Virus record (IMG/VR): IMGVR_UViG_3300032086_001156
Coordinates: 1 to 64,000 of that record
Direction: 5' to 3' (one strand)
Length of the DNA: 64,000 nucleotides
DNA from: a virus
Below the pieces are notes generated by a model. The model saw only the letters and a list, made by a program, of their open reading frames with translations. It was not told the origin of the DNA and searched no databases. The translations under genes were made by a program, and so were the position numbers. Below, piece by piece: positions 50,185 through 58,549 of the stretch (its first letter is position 1; each line of letters opens with the position of its first letter).

Positions 50185-50584
50185 TATTTGTACCACCTTT
50201 GTTCATTCTTTTCTTCAATTCTTTTATTTGTGAGTCAGTCAAAAGGTTTACGTATTCTTGTGCTTTTTGGTCATTACACTTATAGTATTCTTTGACTACC
50301 TCTATCTTTTTACTTATGTAGGGTTTACTCCATTTGGAGAACCTCTGTTTTCTACGTAAGGTATTTAGGAAAAAAGAGAACTGTAGACGGTTGTCTAGGT
50401 GGTGTGCAGTGTTCATCTCCTGTGCAAAATAGATTGCATCCCTGTGATACGACAGGGACTTGTTTGCAAGAAACGGTTGGTACTGTTTTTCGGATACATC
50501 ATCTACTATCAAATCTTGTTTGGTAGATGATACTGCTTTTACAAAATCAAATGGATTGGTCTTCAAGGGATTCTCCTCTATCAT
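50177..50584 (-). CDS. Clamp-loader small subunit, gp62-like
   Basis: 135 residues with NPFDFVKAVSSTK near the start and a helical, basic end, in the T4 order gp45, gp44, gp62, RegA. It binds gp44 to load the gp45 clamp. Identified mainly by position and length. Confidence 0.75.
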   Translation of the reverse strand: MIEENPLKTNPFDFVKAVSSTKQDLIVDDVSEKQYQPFLANKSLSYHRDAIYFAQEMNTAHHLDNRLQFSFFLNTLRRKQRFSKWSKPYISKKIEVVKEYYKCNDQKAQEYVNLLTDSQIKELKKRMNKGGTNNG

Positions 50585-50849
50585 GTAGTAATCTTTCTAC
50601 ATGGTAAATCAAATCATCTCCGACTCTTCCCTTGACCATAGTAATTTTTTTACCCTTTACATGTCTAACAATTCTACCGTCCATGTATTGGATGTCGATA
50701 ACACTCTTACCACCTTCGGTGTCTTCGGGTCTATCGTCATACCACATGGAGTTCAAACTGTGTGCATGAATATATTCAACTGTATTTTTTAATTCTTCAG
50801 CTGCAAGTAATTGTCTTTGCCTTCTTACTTTATAGTCAAACTCTCCCAT
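50547..50849 (-). CDS. Hypothetical protein between gp44 and gp62, 100 aa
   Basis: An N-terminal basic helix, then beta strands (DIQYMDGRIVRHVKGKK). Inserted between the two clamp-loader genes and overlapping gp62. Function unknown. Confidence 0.6.
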   Translation of the reverse strand: MGEFDYKVRRQRQLLAAEELKNTVEYIHAHSLNSMWYDDRPEDTEGGKSVIDIQYMDGRIVRHVKGKKITMVKGRVGDDLIYHVERLLHDRGESLEDQSI

Positions 50850-50851
50850 AG

Positions 50852-51796
50852 TTACTCCTTAAATTTACACTCAGTCATGAGTTCTGTCATACATGCAACA
50901 AAGTTAATCTCTGCATCTGCTGAGAAAGCATTCTTGTATTGATAGTCTGCAATTACTAACACTGCTGATGGTATTGATTCGGGTACTAATCGTTTCTCAA
51001 GTGCATCAAACACTTTACGGAATAACACTGAGAAGTCTTGATTTGAATTCTGTCCTACCCACTTTCTCATATCACCCCATCTCTTTTCTTTGAGACATGA
51101 TACTAGTGGTGTTAATTTTTCATCTGCAAGTGTAGACAATACTCCACTGTCAATTACACCTGCGACACTATATCTTTGTAGTTCATTCAACACTCTTCGG
51201 AAATCGGGGAAGAACTTGAATATCAATTCTGCAATTACTGGTGGTTCGAATTTAATTTGTTCGTCACCTAGTATATTCTCCACACGTTTCATGAACTGTG
51301 ATGCAAGGTTTGGTTTATCATCGTTTGTAATCTTGAAATCGATGTTGACACATCTAGAGTGTAGAGGTGCAATGATTCGGTTTTTGTAATTACAAGTGAA
51401 GATGAATCTACAGTTGTTAGAAAATTCTTCGATAAAGTTTCGAAGAGCGGGTTGAACAGAATCTGCATTGATGTAGTCTGCTTCGTCCAGTATTACTACC
51501 TTTGGGGAATTAGATAAAGATACTGTTGATGCAAAGTTCTTGATTTTAACTCGTAATGTTTCGATAAGTCTTCCCTCATCTGAACCATTTATAACGATAA
51601 AATCTGCACCTAGTTCATTACATAAAGCTTTTGCAACTGTTGTCTTACCAACTCCTGCTGTTCCACTCAATAAGAGATTAGGTATCTCATTCTGTCCAAC
51701 GAACTCTTGGAAACTTTTCTTGATTGGTTCGGGTAAAATACAATCTTCAATTGTCTGAGGTCTGTATTTTTCAACCCATAAAAATTCTTGTTTCAT
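50852..51796 (-). CDS. Clamp-loader ATPase, gp44-like
   Basis: 314 residues. Walker A SGTAGVGKTT (about 44-53), Walker B VVILDEADYI, sensor FIFTCNY and the arginine finger in PLHSRC. AAA+ clamp loader that opens gp45. A 132-nt leader precedes it. Confidence 0.95.
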   Translation of the reverse strand: MKQEFLWVEKYRPQTIEDCILPEPIKKSFQEFVGQNEIPNLLLSGTAGVGKTTVAKALCNELGADFIVINGSDEGRLIETLRVKIKNFASTVSLSNSPKVVILDEADYINADSVQPALRNFIEEFSNNCRFIFTCNYKNRIIAPLHSRCVNIDFKITNDDKPNLASQFMKRVENILGDEQIKFEPPVIAELIFKFFPDFRRVLNELQRYSVAGVIDSGVLSTLADEKLTPLVSCLKEKRWGDMRKWVGQNSNQDFSVLFRKVFDALEKRLVPESIPSAVLVIADYQYKNAFSADAEINFVACMTELMTECKFKE

Positions 51797-51920
51797 AATA
51801 GATGTAAACTCCCCTCCGAATTTACTGTGTCACTCACCCTAGAGGTTTGATGAGATAGAGCGACTCCCGTGTGTATTACAGAGACTGGCATAACACTCAC
51901 ACTTATTCTCTTCCTTAAAC
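51797..51920 (-). other. Long leader of the gp44 gene
   Basis: No ORF. It follows a TATAAATA box at 51921-51928 that overlaps the gp45 stop codon. A purine-rich GGAGGGGAG lies about 12 nt before the ATG, a plausible RegA operator region. No clear strong hairpin. Confidence 0.45.
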
Positions 51921-51928
51921 TATTTATA
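51921..51928 (-). promoter_or_regulatory. Late promoter box TATAAATA between gp45 and gp44
   Basis: Exact late consensus on the minus strand, immediately after the clamp gene. Confidence 0.5.
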
Positions 51929-52594
51929 TTAAATGTCATATTTTGAATCAGGTTCTAATGCAATAAAGTATTCAAGGTCAATATCTTTGTTACTAAAGTG
52001 TGATACACCTTTAGATGATACTGCTACATCATAGTTACCTTGTAAAACTTTTAGGTTTTCAATTTTGAAATACATTTCAAATTTCTTACCATTGCCTTGA
52101 CCCACGATTCTAGAGAATGCATTCGATGTTGTATTCTTCTTGTCTCTCACTGTAAGTGTAAGATTAGTTCCATCAGATTCTAGAATCAAATCTGTTACAC
52201 CTAATACACTTGCAGCTTTCTGTAAGTCTGATAATAAGTCTGCAGTGATACTGAAATTAATTTCAGTCTCAGGCATGGTCACCATCTTGTCGGGTGTAAT
52301 AACCATCCCGTCACTTGCATAGAAATAAGACATGGATGAGTCTGAATCAGACACACTCAAATTTGTCTCATTGAATTCATAGTCGGGGTCTTCCAACAAG
52401 GAAGTTGCACCCAAGAATTCTTGTAGGTTATAGATAGAAAACCCTTGTGGGAACTCTTCACTTACCGATGCTCTTGCAAGAACATTCTTCATTGCAGAGA
52501 TTGTTTTAATCTCATTACCTTCTGTTACTTTGATACCACTATTAATGGTGGCAAAGTTTTTGAGTATATCTTTGGTTTGATTAGATAACTTCAT
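51929..52594 (-). CDS. Sliding clamp, gp45-like
   Basis: 221 residues, close to the length of T4 gp45 (228). LSNQTKDILKNFATINSG at the N-terminus, SVSEEFPQGFSIYNLQEFLG-like core and an acidic surface fit the DNA polymerase processivity factor. It also drives late transcription in T4. Position beside gp44 and gp62 supports the call. Confidence 0.88.
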   Translation of the reverse strand: MKLSNQTKDILKNFATINSGIKVTEGNEIKTISAMKNVLARASVSEEFPQGFSIYNLQEFLGATSLLEDPDYEFNETNLSVSDSDSSMSYFYASDGMVITPDKMVTMPETEINFSITADLLSDLQKAASVLGVTDLILESDGTNLTLTVRDKKNTTSNAFSRIVGQGNGKKFEMYFKIENLKVLQGNYDVAVSSKGVSHFSNKDIDLEYFIALEPDSKYDI

Positions 52595-52901
52595 TTTTCA
52601 CTTTCTCCATATTATTTTCACGGTCATGCACATGCAACATAAACAAAGCATAGTGCATAACCTTTAAGATATCTGCTCTGTTTTTTCCGTTTTTCTTACC
52701 GTATCTTTGTGCATACTTAAGTATGTTCCCGATACAAAAACCTTCACCATGACCACTGTCAATTATAAACTCAGTAGACTGATATTTGTTTAGACTGTAG
52801 TGTTGGTCGTATGTCTTGTCAATATAATGAGAGAACTCCTTCAAGAGTTCTCCCTCATTATACTTGTATTCTATGTCTGTTATTTTCATAGGTACTGACA
52901 T
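52581..52901 (-). CDS. DUF3310-like protein, 106 aa
   Basis: YDQHYSLNKYQSTEFI...GHGEGFCIGNILKYAQRYG...DILKVMHYAL fits the DUF3310 pattern found in many phages, sometimes linked to nucleotide kinases. Start at the ATG at 52901; GAGGAG lies 13 nt before. Confidence 0.6.
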   Translation of the reverse strand: MSVPMKITDIEYKYNEGELLKEFSHYIDKTYDQHYSLNKYQSTEFIIDSGHGEGFCIGNILKYAQRYGKKNGKNRADILKVMHYALFMLHVHDRENNMEKVKNEVI

Positions 52902-52908
52902 TGTACTA

Positions 52909-54144
52909 TTAAAGCTCCTCTGAGTCAATAGGGTTTTCATAATCCCCATCATTTAAACTGACACCTTCGTCAACCTTAGTGTAGAGGTCGAGGAAACTAC
53001 TTCTAGTTTCTTCATCAAACCTTGAGATACATAGTTCGATTGACTTCATTCTGTCACCAAACATTTTCCATGCATTGACAATGTGAACCAACCTTCTTGT
53101 AGTAATGACATCATCGATTGCACCTTCATAGAAAGTCTTTCTGATAACTGATGCCCAGTCAACAAGTTTCTCAACGAACTCTTTATCAACTTCGTGACCA
53201 CCGAGTTCCATTTCTTTCTCAACGATTTTTCTTTCAGTAACCAATGGTGGATATTCTTGTTGCATAGTAATTGCAAACCTTTCCAACATTGCTTCATTCA
53301 TCAACTGTGTCCCGATGAATTTACCATCGTCTGACCCTTGACCTTTAGTGTTTGCAGTTGCAAGTATTGTGAAACCTTCTTTAGGTTGGACATACTCACC
53401 AGTCTTCTTGACAAGGTATCCTTTACCTTCTAGAACAGACTGTAGACACATCAACTTGTTAGAACCCAAGTCAACTTCATCAAGAAGAAGGACTGCTCCT
53501 TTTCTCATTGCTTTGAGGACAGGGCCTTCTCTAAACATTAAGTCCCCACCTTTGAGAGTGTGTCCACCCATCAAATCATCCTCATCAGTCTCGATGGTGA
53601 CGTTGACTCTGTAACACTCTCTCTTCAGTTGAGCACAAACTTGTTCAATCATCAAAGTCTTCCCGTTACCACTAAGACCAGTGACAAAGACAGGGAAGAA
53701 GATTTTAGACTTGATGATGTTCTTGACATCTTTGAAATGTCCAAAAGGAACATAGTTGCTCATCTTCTCGGGGATAACTTTTACACTGTCTTCAATGATA
53801 TTCATTGAAGCTGCTTCAGTTGCAACTGCAACTGGGGAATTGAAACCCACATTGGTCTGACTAGGTTTAGTCATTTTGACTGTGGACACTGGAATAGAAG
53901 TTCCTGTGTAACCACCAACAACTGCTTGTAAATTAAAGACACCATTGTCTTTGAAATTGTATCTTGCAGACTTGACCCAGTAAGGTACATGTCCAAGATT
54001 CTTCAAATCCTCTGCAGTGAAAGAGGTTTGGTTGGGATATGTCCCAGTAAGGGTTGCTAAGAACTCCTTCCTATCGGGGGTGAAATGAAACATCTTCCCA
54101 TTGATGTCAATCGACTCATTTCTATCGTAACTTCTTTTATCCAT
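52909..54144 (-). CDS. MoxR/CobS-like AAA+ ATPase
   Basis: 411 residues. Walker A TGLSGNGKTLM (about 158-168), Walker B VLLLDEVDLG, sensor ILATANTKGQG. Marine T4-likes carry this gene as cobS, but with a VWA-domain partner upstream it is more likely a MoxR-type chaperone pair than a cobalamin enzyme. ATG at 54144 with AAAGGAG; leader about 29 nt. Confidence 0.85.
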   Translation of the reverse strand: MDKRSYDRNESIDINGKMFHFTPDRKEFLATLTGTYPNQTSFTAEDLKNLGHVPYWVKSARYNFKDNGVFNLQAVVGGYTGTSIPVSTVKMTKPSQTNVGFNSPVAVATEAASMNIIEDSVKVIPEKMSNYVPFGHFKDVKNIIKSKIFFPVFVTGLSGNGKTLMIEQVCAQLKRECYRVNVTIETDEDDLMGGHTLKGGDLMFREGPVLKAMRKGAVLLLDEVDLGSNKLMCLQSVLEGKGYLVKKTGEYVQPKEGFTILATANTKGQGSDDGKFIGTQLMNEAMLERFAITMQQEYPPLVTERKIVEKEMELGGHEVDKEFVEKLVDWASVIRKTFYEGAIDDVITTRRLVHIVNAWKMFGDRMKSIELCISRFDEETRSSFLDLYTKVDEGVSLNDGDYENPIDSEEL

Positions 54145-54179
54145 AATATAGTCTCCTTTGGTTTTTCTCATCAGTTATT

Positions 54180-54209
54180 AGTATACAAAAAAGTGTGACC
54201 CATTGTCAA
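54180..54209 (-). promoter_or_regulatory. Sigma70-like promoter of the CobS-like gene
   Basis: Minus-strand TTGACA (54204-54209), 18-nt spacer, TATACT (54180-54185). A leader with ribosome-binding site follows, so this copy is not leaderless. Confidence 0.8.
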
Positions 54210-54211
54210 CC

Positions 54212-54442
54212 CTATTTTACAGGTTTCATCAATCTTTCTAGTTTATCTTCTTTGAACTTTCCAGTGTTCACCCAAATCCTGAATGCAAAACATTCGATAG
54301 CTTTGGTTGCACAGTCATTTACTTTTTTACACTTGAATTTCTCACAGGGAGATGGCCCCACGTTTTGAATTGCATCTGCAAAACTACTCGTGGGTGTTGA
54401 AGTGTAATACACTGGTGTTAAATCTATTGTGTTAATTCTCAT
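54212..54442 (-). CDS. Small Cys-rich protein, 76 aa
   Basis: Cys at C-x4-C-x5-C-x5/6-C spacing (about residues 33-50, PCEKFKCKKVNDCATKAIEC) could bind a metal. It lies between the VWA and ATPase genes. Function unknown. Confidence 0.55.
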   Translation of the reverse strand: MRINTIDLTPVYYTSTPTSSFADAIQNVGPSPCEKFKCKKVNDCATKAIECFAFRIWVNTGKFKEDKLERLMKPVK

Positions 54443-56781
54443 GCTATCTCCTGTATAAATTGATTCATTAAGTATCTAGAAGTCGACTTGTTCATTTGAT
54501 TTCTCTTGAATGCAGTTGTCAATTTTGCTCTTGACTCACCGACTAATTCATCTGAGAGTTCATCATCCCCAGCAACTTCTAAAACTTTTGATTGTGCAAC
54601 GAACAGTTTACCATATCCGTGACATGGGATAACCGAACCTTGCTTCTTGATTTCTTTCCACTCTCTATCACTTTGTGAGTATGAGAAGTAACCATCACTA
54701 ATGCAACCTTTAAGGTTGTTGTATTCTTGTTTCTTACCTAGTATGAAGTAACCGTTGACGTTGACACTTGTCTCTGATTTCATCCACTCGATTAGGTTAC
54801 AAGTTCTCATGAAACCATTGTCACTACAATCATACTTGTAGGTTTTCTTTGAAACTTTATCAGTGATGTATCTGTCATTTCCATATCTTCCACCTTCACC
54901 CCAGTCGAAGTGGTCATACTGGTGAGAGTAACCGTCTGTAATGAATGTTGCATTCATCAGGTCGACACCCCATGCTTTTTGTAACTTAGGAAGTGTATAC
55001 CTTGCCCATACAATACTTGCATCAAGAGGTGTTCCACCTAGTCCAAGTCTTCTTGGAGTCCACCAGTCTAAGTTTTTTAGACCCAAGTCACTTCCGTATT
55101 GGTCATAGTTTTCGAAACCATCGTGGTCAATCTCAAACCAATCAACAAGTTCATTATATTTTTTCTGAGTCAACCATCCATATGCATCACCAGCTTTCTT
55201 TGCATTGAAAATTGCTCCGAAAACTTTACCTGCTTTGAGGAATTGTGATTTGGACATGTCACTTGAGAACCATTCTAGAAGTCTGATTGCATCAGTTCTA
55301 TATGCATACTCATTTGGTTCTACATTATCATCACCGTAAACATCAGAGAATGATAAAATCTTGAATGGGATGTTAACTTTTTTACAGAACATCATTAGAA
55401 TGAATGCTTGTTCTAGTAAGTCACATAGTGTATCTGCAATTGAACCACTGTGGTCAATGAAGACAACAAGACCGTGATTCTTACCTTGTGGTAAGTAAGT
55501 CATTCTCTTGAAGATGTCTTCTGAAATTTGATACTTGGAAAGTTTTGTTAGGTCAATCCTTCCAGTCTTAGAAGACATTGCTCTCTTAGAAAGATATGCA
55601 GACTTCTTCATCTCAAATTCTTTTGCCATGTGATTGACAATCTTTTTGTTCTTTGCTTCTAACTTTTTGAAAGAATGATTTGCAAAATTCCAGTAAGAGT
55701 CAGCTTCTGTTTTGTCTTCTTTGTTCTTTAGATTTTCTTTTAATGAATACTCAATAATCTCTTCCATTTCATCAACAGTGACGACTGCATTCTTTAGGAA
55801 GTACTGTAATTTTTCATCAGTCTTGACATCCATGTTTGCATAGATTCTTTCCTTAACTCTCCAATCATCGTTATCAACTTGGAAGTTTTGTTCGTTGTTG
55901 TGTGCATTTCTTTCAGTGATAGACTTCCTTGCTTGAGGTTTTGCTTTACCACCCTCAGTACCACCGTCTGCATCCTCAAATAGAGGTGTCTGTTGTTCGT
56001 TACCCATGTCTGATACATCGGGTAGGGTATCTTCTGAAGTCTCTTCAGTGGACTCTCCGTTCCCTGTAGAGGGGTTATCTGACTCACTCTCTTCTTCTAC
56101 TTCATCACCGTCTCCACCAGTACTTGACCCAGTGTTTTCGTATTCTCCATCTTCATCTTCTTCGAAATCAAAATCAGTTAAGTCTGTAACAGAAACGACT
56201 TCTTCTTCATCACCCTTCTCATTTTCTGCTGACCAGTCGTATAATTCTTGTGCAATCTCTACAACCTCTTCAAAGGTTTTTGCATTGAAAGACCTGTCAT
56301 AAAAATCCTGTTCTATCTCATTAAGTGTAACACCTGAAGTGACACCTACTTTAGAGTAGAGATTGATTCTATCGATTGCAGATAGGTCTTCTAAATTCTT
56401 ACCTGAAATACCAAAGAAATCTCTCTTCATCAACTCATCGTATGCTTTGAAGAATGACTTTCTTAAGCCAGGGAATTTGTTCTTAATCATCTTCTCAATT
56501 CTGATATCCTCAATCACATTGAGATAGTCCTTAAGAACTCTGTTGTCAATAAGTGTAGAGTGTAAACCCTCATATGGAGTGTGTAGTGCATGAGACACTT
56601 CGTGACCCATGAACAAGTCATACAACTCTGCAGACATATCCTCTTTGAATATTGGACAAGTAAGTACCCTGTTCTTAACATCGAATGATGCAGTAGATAC
56701 TTTCTTATGTTGGATTGATAGATTCTCTGATGCCATTAGTTTTGCAAGAGAGTCTTTTTGGTTTCTTAGTAAATTTGTCAT
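54439..56781 (-). CDS. CobT-like VWA-domain protein
   Basis: 780 residues. VFIDHSGSIADTL carries the MIDAS DxSxS of a VWA domain (about 452-465), with the C-terminal third completing it. The acidic Glu/Asp/Ser-rich middle (about 205-290) is typical of CobT-type proteins that work with CobS/MoxR ATPases. Near residues 60-70 GHEVSHALH resembles a HExxH-type metal site. The ATG at 56781 has no ribosome-binding site and lies 6 nt after TATACT. Confidence 0.75.
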   Translation of the reverse strand: MTNLLRNQKDSLAKLMASENLSIQHKKVSTASFDVKNRVLTCPIFKEDMSAELYDLFMGHEVSHALHTPYEGLHSTLIDNRVLKDYLNVIEDIRIEKMIKNKFPGLRKSFFKAYDELMKRDFFGISGKNLEDLSAIDRINLYSKVGVTSGVTLNEIEQDFYDRSFNAKTFEEVVEIAQELYDWSAENEKGDEEEVVSVTDLTDFDFEEDEDGEYENTGSSTGGDGDEVEEESESDNPSTGNGESTEETSEDTLPDVSDMGNEQQTPLFEDADGGTEGGKAKPQARKSITERNAHNNEQNFQVDNDDWRVKERIYANMDVKTDEKLQYFLKNAVVTVDEMEEIIEYSLKENLKNKEDKTEADSYWNFANHSFKKLEAKNKKIVNHMAKEFEMKKSAYLSKRAMSSKTGRIDLTKLSKYQISEDIFKRMTYLPQGKNHGLVVFIDHSGSIADTLCDLLEQAFILMMFCKKVNIPFKILSFSDVYGDDNVEPNEYAYRTDAIRLLEWFSSDMSKSQFLKAGKVFGAIFNAKKAGDAYGWLTQKKYNELVDWFEIDHDGFENYDQYGSDLGLKNLDWWTPRRLGLGGTPLDASIVWARYTLPKLQKAWGVDLMNATFITDGYSHQYDHFDWGEGGRYGNDRYITDKVSKKTYKYDCSDNGFMRTCNLIEWMKSETSVNVNGYFILGKKQEYNNLKGCISDGYFSYSQSDREWKEIKKQGSVIPCHGYGKLFVAQSKVLEVAGDDELSDELVGESRAKLTTAFKRNQMNKSTSRYLMNQFIQEIA

Positions 56782-56787
56782 GTTTAT

Positions 56788-56817
56788 AGTATACAAAAAA
56801 GTGAGACCCATTGTCAA
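56788..56817 (-). promoter_or_regulatory. Sigma70-like promoter of the VWA gene, leaderless
   Basis: Minus-strand TTGACA (56812-56817), 18-nt spacer, TATACT (56788-56793), 6 nt, ATG. The spacer sequence is nearly identical to those at 54.2 and 57.5 kb. Confidence 0.85.
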
Positions 56818-56996
56818 CTTTTGATTTGTATAAATTTCCTCCTTGATTTAGAGAACTGTTTCATTGGGGACTTGAAGATGATTTCTTCTTTAGTTCCAGT
56901 CTTAATGTAACCTACAAGTTCAGTCTTCTCATTTACTATGTAAGTGTGATTAGGGATATCAGTATCCCATTCTGTAATCTCTTTAAGATACTTCAT
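56814..56996 (-). CDS. Hypothetical protein, 60 aa
   Basis: Starts by TAATG overlap with the previous gene. Small beta-rich protein with a basic end. Function unknown. Confidence 0.5.
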   Translation of the reverse strand: MKYLKEITEWDTDIPNHTYIVNEKTELVGYIKTGTKEEIIFKSPMKQFSKSRRKFIQIKS

Positions 56997-57307
56997 TAAG
57001 CTACCTCTGACATTAACATAGTGTATGGTTCGTAACACCCACTGACACCAATTGCAGAGTTATCACAACCTCTTCCGTCCATCCATATCTCCAACTCAAT
57101 GTTTGCAAATGAATTAACTGGAAGGAATATTTTGTCAAAAGTAGTATCCATATTAGTCTCATAGATATCTTTATAGTTAGTCCTACTAATAGGTTTAACT
57201 ACTAAGTGGTCATTGTTAACCTCGTAAACAATTGCAGTATACTCGACACCGTGAATTTTGAACTTACAGGTGTCAAGACCAACCTCTATATAATTATCAA
57301 ATAACAT
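56996..57307 (-). CDS. Hypothetical protein, 103 aa
   Basis: Beta-rich, no recognised domain; Cys pair near the end. I chose the ATG at 57307 because GGAGG lies 10 nt before it; the ATG at 57316 is too close to that site. Confidence 0.5.
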   Translation of the reverse strand: MLFDNYIEVGLDTCKFKIHGVEYTAIVYEVNNDHLVVKPISRTNYKDIYETNMDTTFDKIFLPVNSFANIELEIWMDGRGCDNSAIGVSGCYEPYTMLMSEVA

Positions 57308-57507
57308 TATTGACATGCCTCCTCGAATCTTAACTCGACTAATGCATTGACAAACCCCTTGACTCCACCATTAGGACTAGGTACTTTGGCAATTCCAAAT
57401 TCTTTTTCTATAGCGAAGATGACATCCCAAACGTCACCCTTATTGACTAACTCAAGAACATCCTCAAGGATGTTTTCTTTGATTACTTCATTCACTTCAC
57501 AACTCAT
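57307..57507 (-). CDS. Hypothetical protein, 66 aa
   Basis: Helical, acidic. AGGAG precedes the ATG. First gene after the promoter at 57536-57565. Confidence 0.55.
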   Translation of the reverse strand: MSCEVNEVIKENILEDVLELVNKGDVWDVIFAIEKEFGIAKVPSPNGGVKGFVNALVELRFEEACQ

Positions 57508-57535
57508 ATTTTCTCCTTTTCTTTATTACTCTTAT

Positions 57536-57565
57536 AGTATACAAAAAAGTGAGACCCATTGTCAA
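57536..57565 (-). promoter_or_regulatory. Sigma70-like promoter of the 66-aa gene
   Basis: Minus-strand TTGACA (57560-57565), 18-nt spacer, TATACT (57536-57541). Spacer as in the 56.8 kb copy. A short leader with AGGAG follows. Confidence 0.8.
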
Positions 57566-57865
57566 GTTTTAGTTGTGTCTGAGACTGTTCAATGTCTAGG
57601 GTATTGCACCCTATTCTTTACACCGTGTCCTTCTAGTCAGGCCTTACCTGAATTTTATCAAGGTGGGTAGGTAACCACCATAAGAAGAGTCGTTTACCGT
57701 GAAATCCCCGAACCGACACTGTTCTTTCATCCACTTCTCTGTTCGTTCCTAGTCCATACCTCACAGTCATATATCACGTCTTAATTGATTTTAAAACAGT
57801 ATGGGGAACTTCTCTATACGCACCAACCTCTCACAACCAACTAATGTGCGTCTCGTTCTTCCGAT
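57566..57865 (-). ncRNA. Candidate structured non-coding RNA, about 300 nt
   Basis: No credible ORF. It begins after a consensus sigma70 promoter and ends near the next promoter. Hairpins: GGTGG/CCACC (57662-57679), TCAGG/CCTGA (57637-57651), TAGGGT/ACCCTA (57597-57613), plus ACGCAC/GTGCGT near the 5' end. The loop TTACCT of the first can pair with AGGTAA in the second, giving alternative folds. It does not look like tmRNA, 6S, RNase P or the known phage riboswitches that I can recall. Confidence 0.5.
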
Positions 57866-57871
57866 TTATTA

Positions 57872-57901
57872 ATTATATATAAAAAGTGGGGTTATTGTCA
57901 A
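57872..57901 (-). promoter_or_regulatory. Consensus sigma70 promoter for the candidate RNA
   Basis: Minus-strand TTGACA (57896-57901), 18-nt spacer, TATAAT (57872-57877). Both hexamers are perfect. Confidence 0.85.
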
Positions 57902-58335
57902 GTACCTGAGACCCAAAAAGTTTCATACACCCAATCTTCTTTTCGGTATGCTTCTCGTTCCCATGGGGTTCTAGAGTATGGAACACCGTTATAATCTTTG
58001 GTCTTCCATTTAAAGTTTGTAGGACTGAGTTGTCCTAACAGGAATTGTTTTGCATGTATCAACTCATGTGCAAGATTTAACATAATATAGTCTAGGTCAA
58101 ATGTCTCATCACCTGACCCTCTTGCAAGTTCTATATCAATATGATTTTTATTTCCACTACAGAAACCATAACACTCATTGTCTAATCTGTTGTGAATGTA
58201 GATATCCACATTGACTACCCTTCTCATTCGAGGACAATAATGATGTATTACATTCTTAATGTATTTCTCAATACGAGATTTTTGTGCAATTCTGCCGTGA
58301 AAATCAATCAATATGTTCTTCTTAAAGTCATGCAT
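57898..58335 (-). CDS. SprT-like zinc metallopeptidase
   Basis: 145 residues. LAHELIHAKQF near residue 91 is the HExxH zinc site, and a third ligand is likely in TPWEREAYR. Resembles short SprT-like proteins. Its cellular target is unknown. ATG 7 nt after TATTAT, no ribosome-binding site. Confidence 0.75.
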   Translation of the reverse strand: MHDFKKNILIDFHGRIAQKSRIEKYIKNVIHHYCPRMRRVVNVDIYIHNRLDNECYGFCSGNKNHIDIELARGSGDETFDLDYIMLNLAHELIHAKQFLLGQLSPTNFKWKTKDYNGVPYSRTPWEREAYRKEDWVYETFWVSGT

Positions 58336-58342
58336 AAGGTGT

Positions 58343-58372
58343 ATAATAACAAAAAGTGAGACCTATAGTCAA
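58343..58372 (-). promoter_or_regulatory. Sigma70-like promoter of the metallopeptidase gene, leaderless
   Basis: Minus-strand TTGACT (58367-58372), 18-nt spacer, TATTAT (58343-58348), 7 nt, ATG. Confidence 0.75.
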
Positions 58373-58380
58373 CACAAAAA

Positions 58381-58470
58381 TGGCGGAAGATGAAGGATTC
58401 GAACCTTCGATACCCGTAAAGGTATGCCAGTTTTCAAGACTGGTGCATTCAACCACTCTGCCAATCTTCC
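58381..58470 (-). tRNA. tRNA-Ser(UGA)
   Basis: 90 nt with long variable arm and encoded CCA. The anticodon arm CCAGT-CTTGAAA-ACTGG gives UGA. Acceptor GGAAGAT pairs with ATCTTCC. Confidence 0.95.
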
Positions 58471-58473
58471 ACG

Positions 58474-58549
58474 TGGTGGAGCTGAGAGGGTTCGAACCTC
58501 CGACCCCCTGCTTGCAAAGCAGGTGCTCTCCCAACTGAGCTACAGCCCC
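58474..58549 (-). tRNA. tRNA-Ala(UGC)
   Basis: 76 nt with encoded CCA. The anticodon arm CCTGC-TTTGCAA-GCAGG gives UGC. The first base is shared with the stop codon of the upstream oxygenase gene. Confidence 0.95.

Noticed and set aside
52909-54144. Cobalamin biosynthesis as the role of the CobS-like gene
   Set aside because: No other cobalamin gene is in the window and the partner is a VWA protein; a MoxR-type role explains the data better, though it is not proven.
57566-57865. tmRNA, 6S RNA, RNase P RNA or glutamine riboswitch
   Set aside because: I compared the remembered core motifs of each with this region and found no convincing match. Left as an unknown RNA.
54180-58372. The repeated TTGACA...TATACT sequences as mobile-element ends or attachment sites
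   Set aside because: Spacing and position before genes are those of promoters; no integrase, transposase or target duplication is seen.
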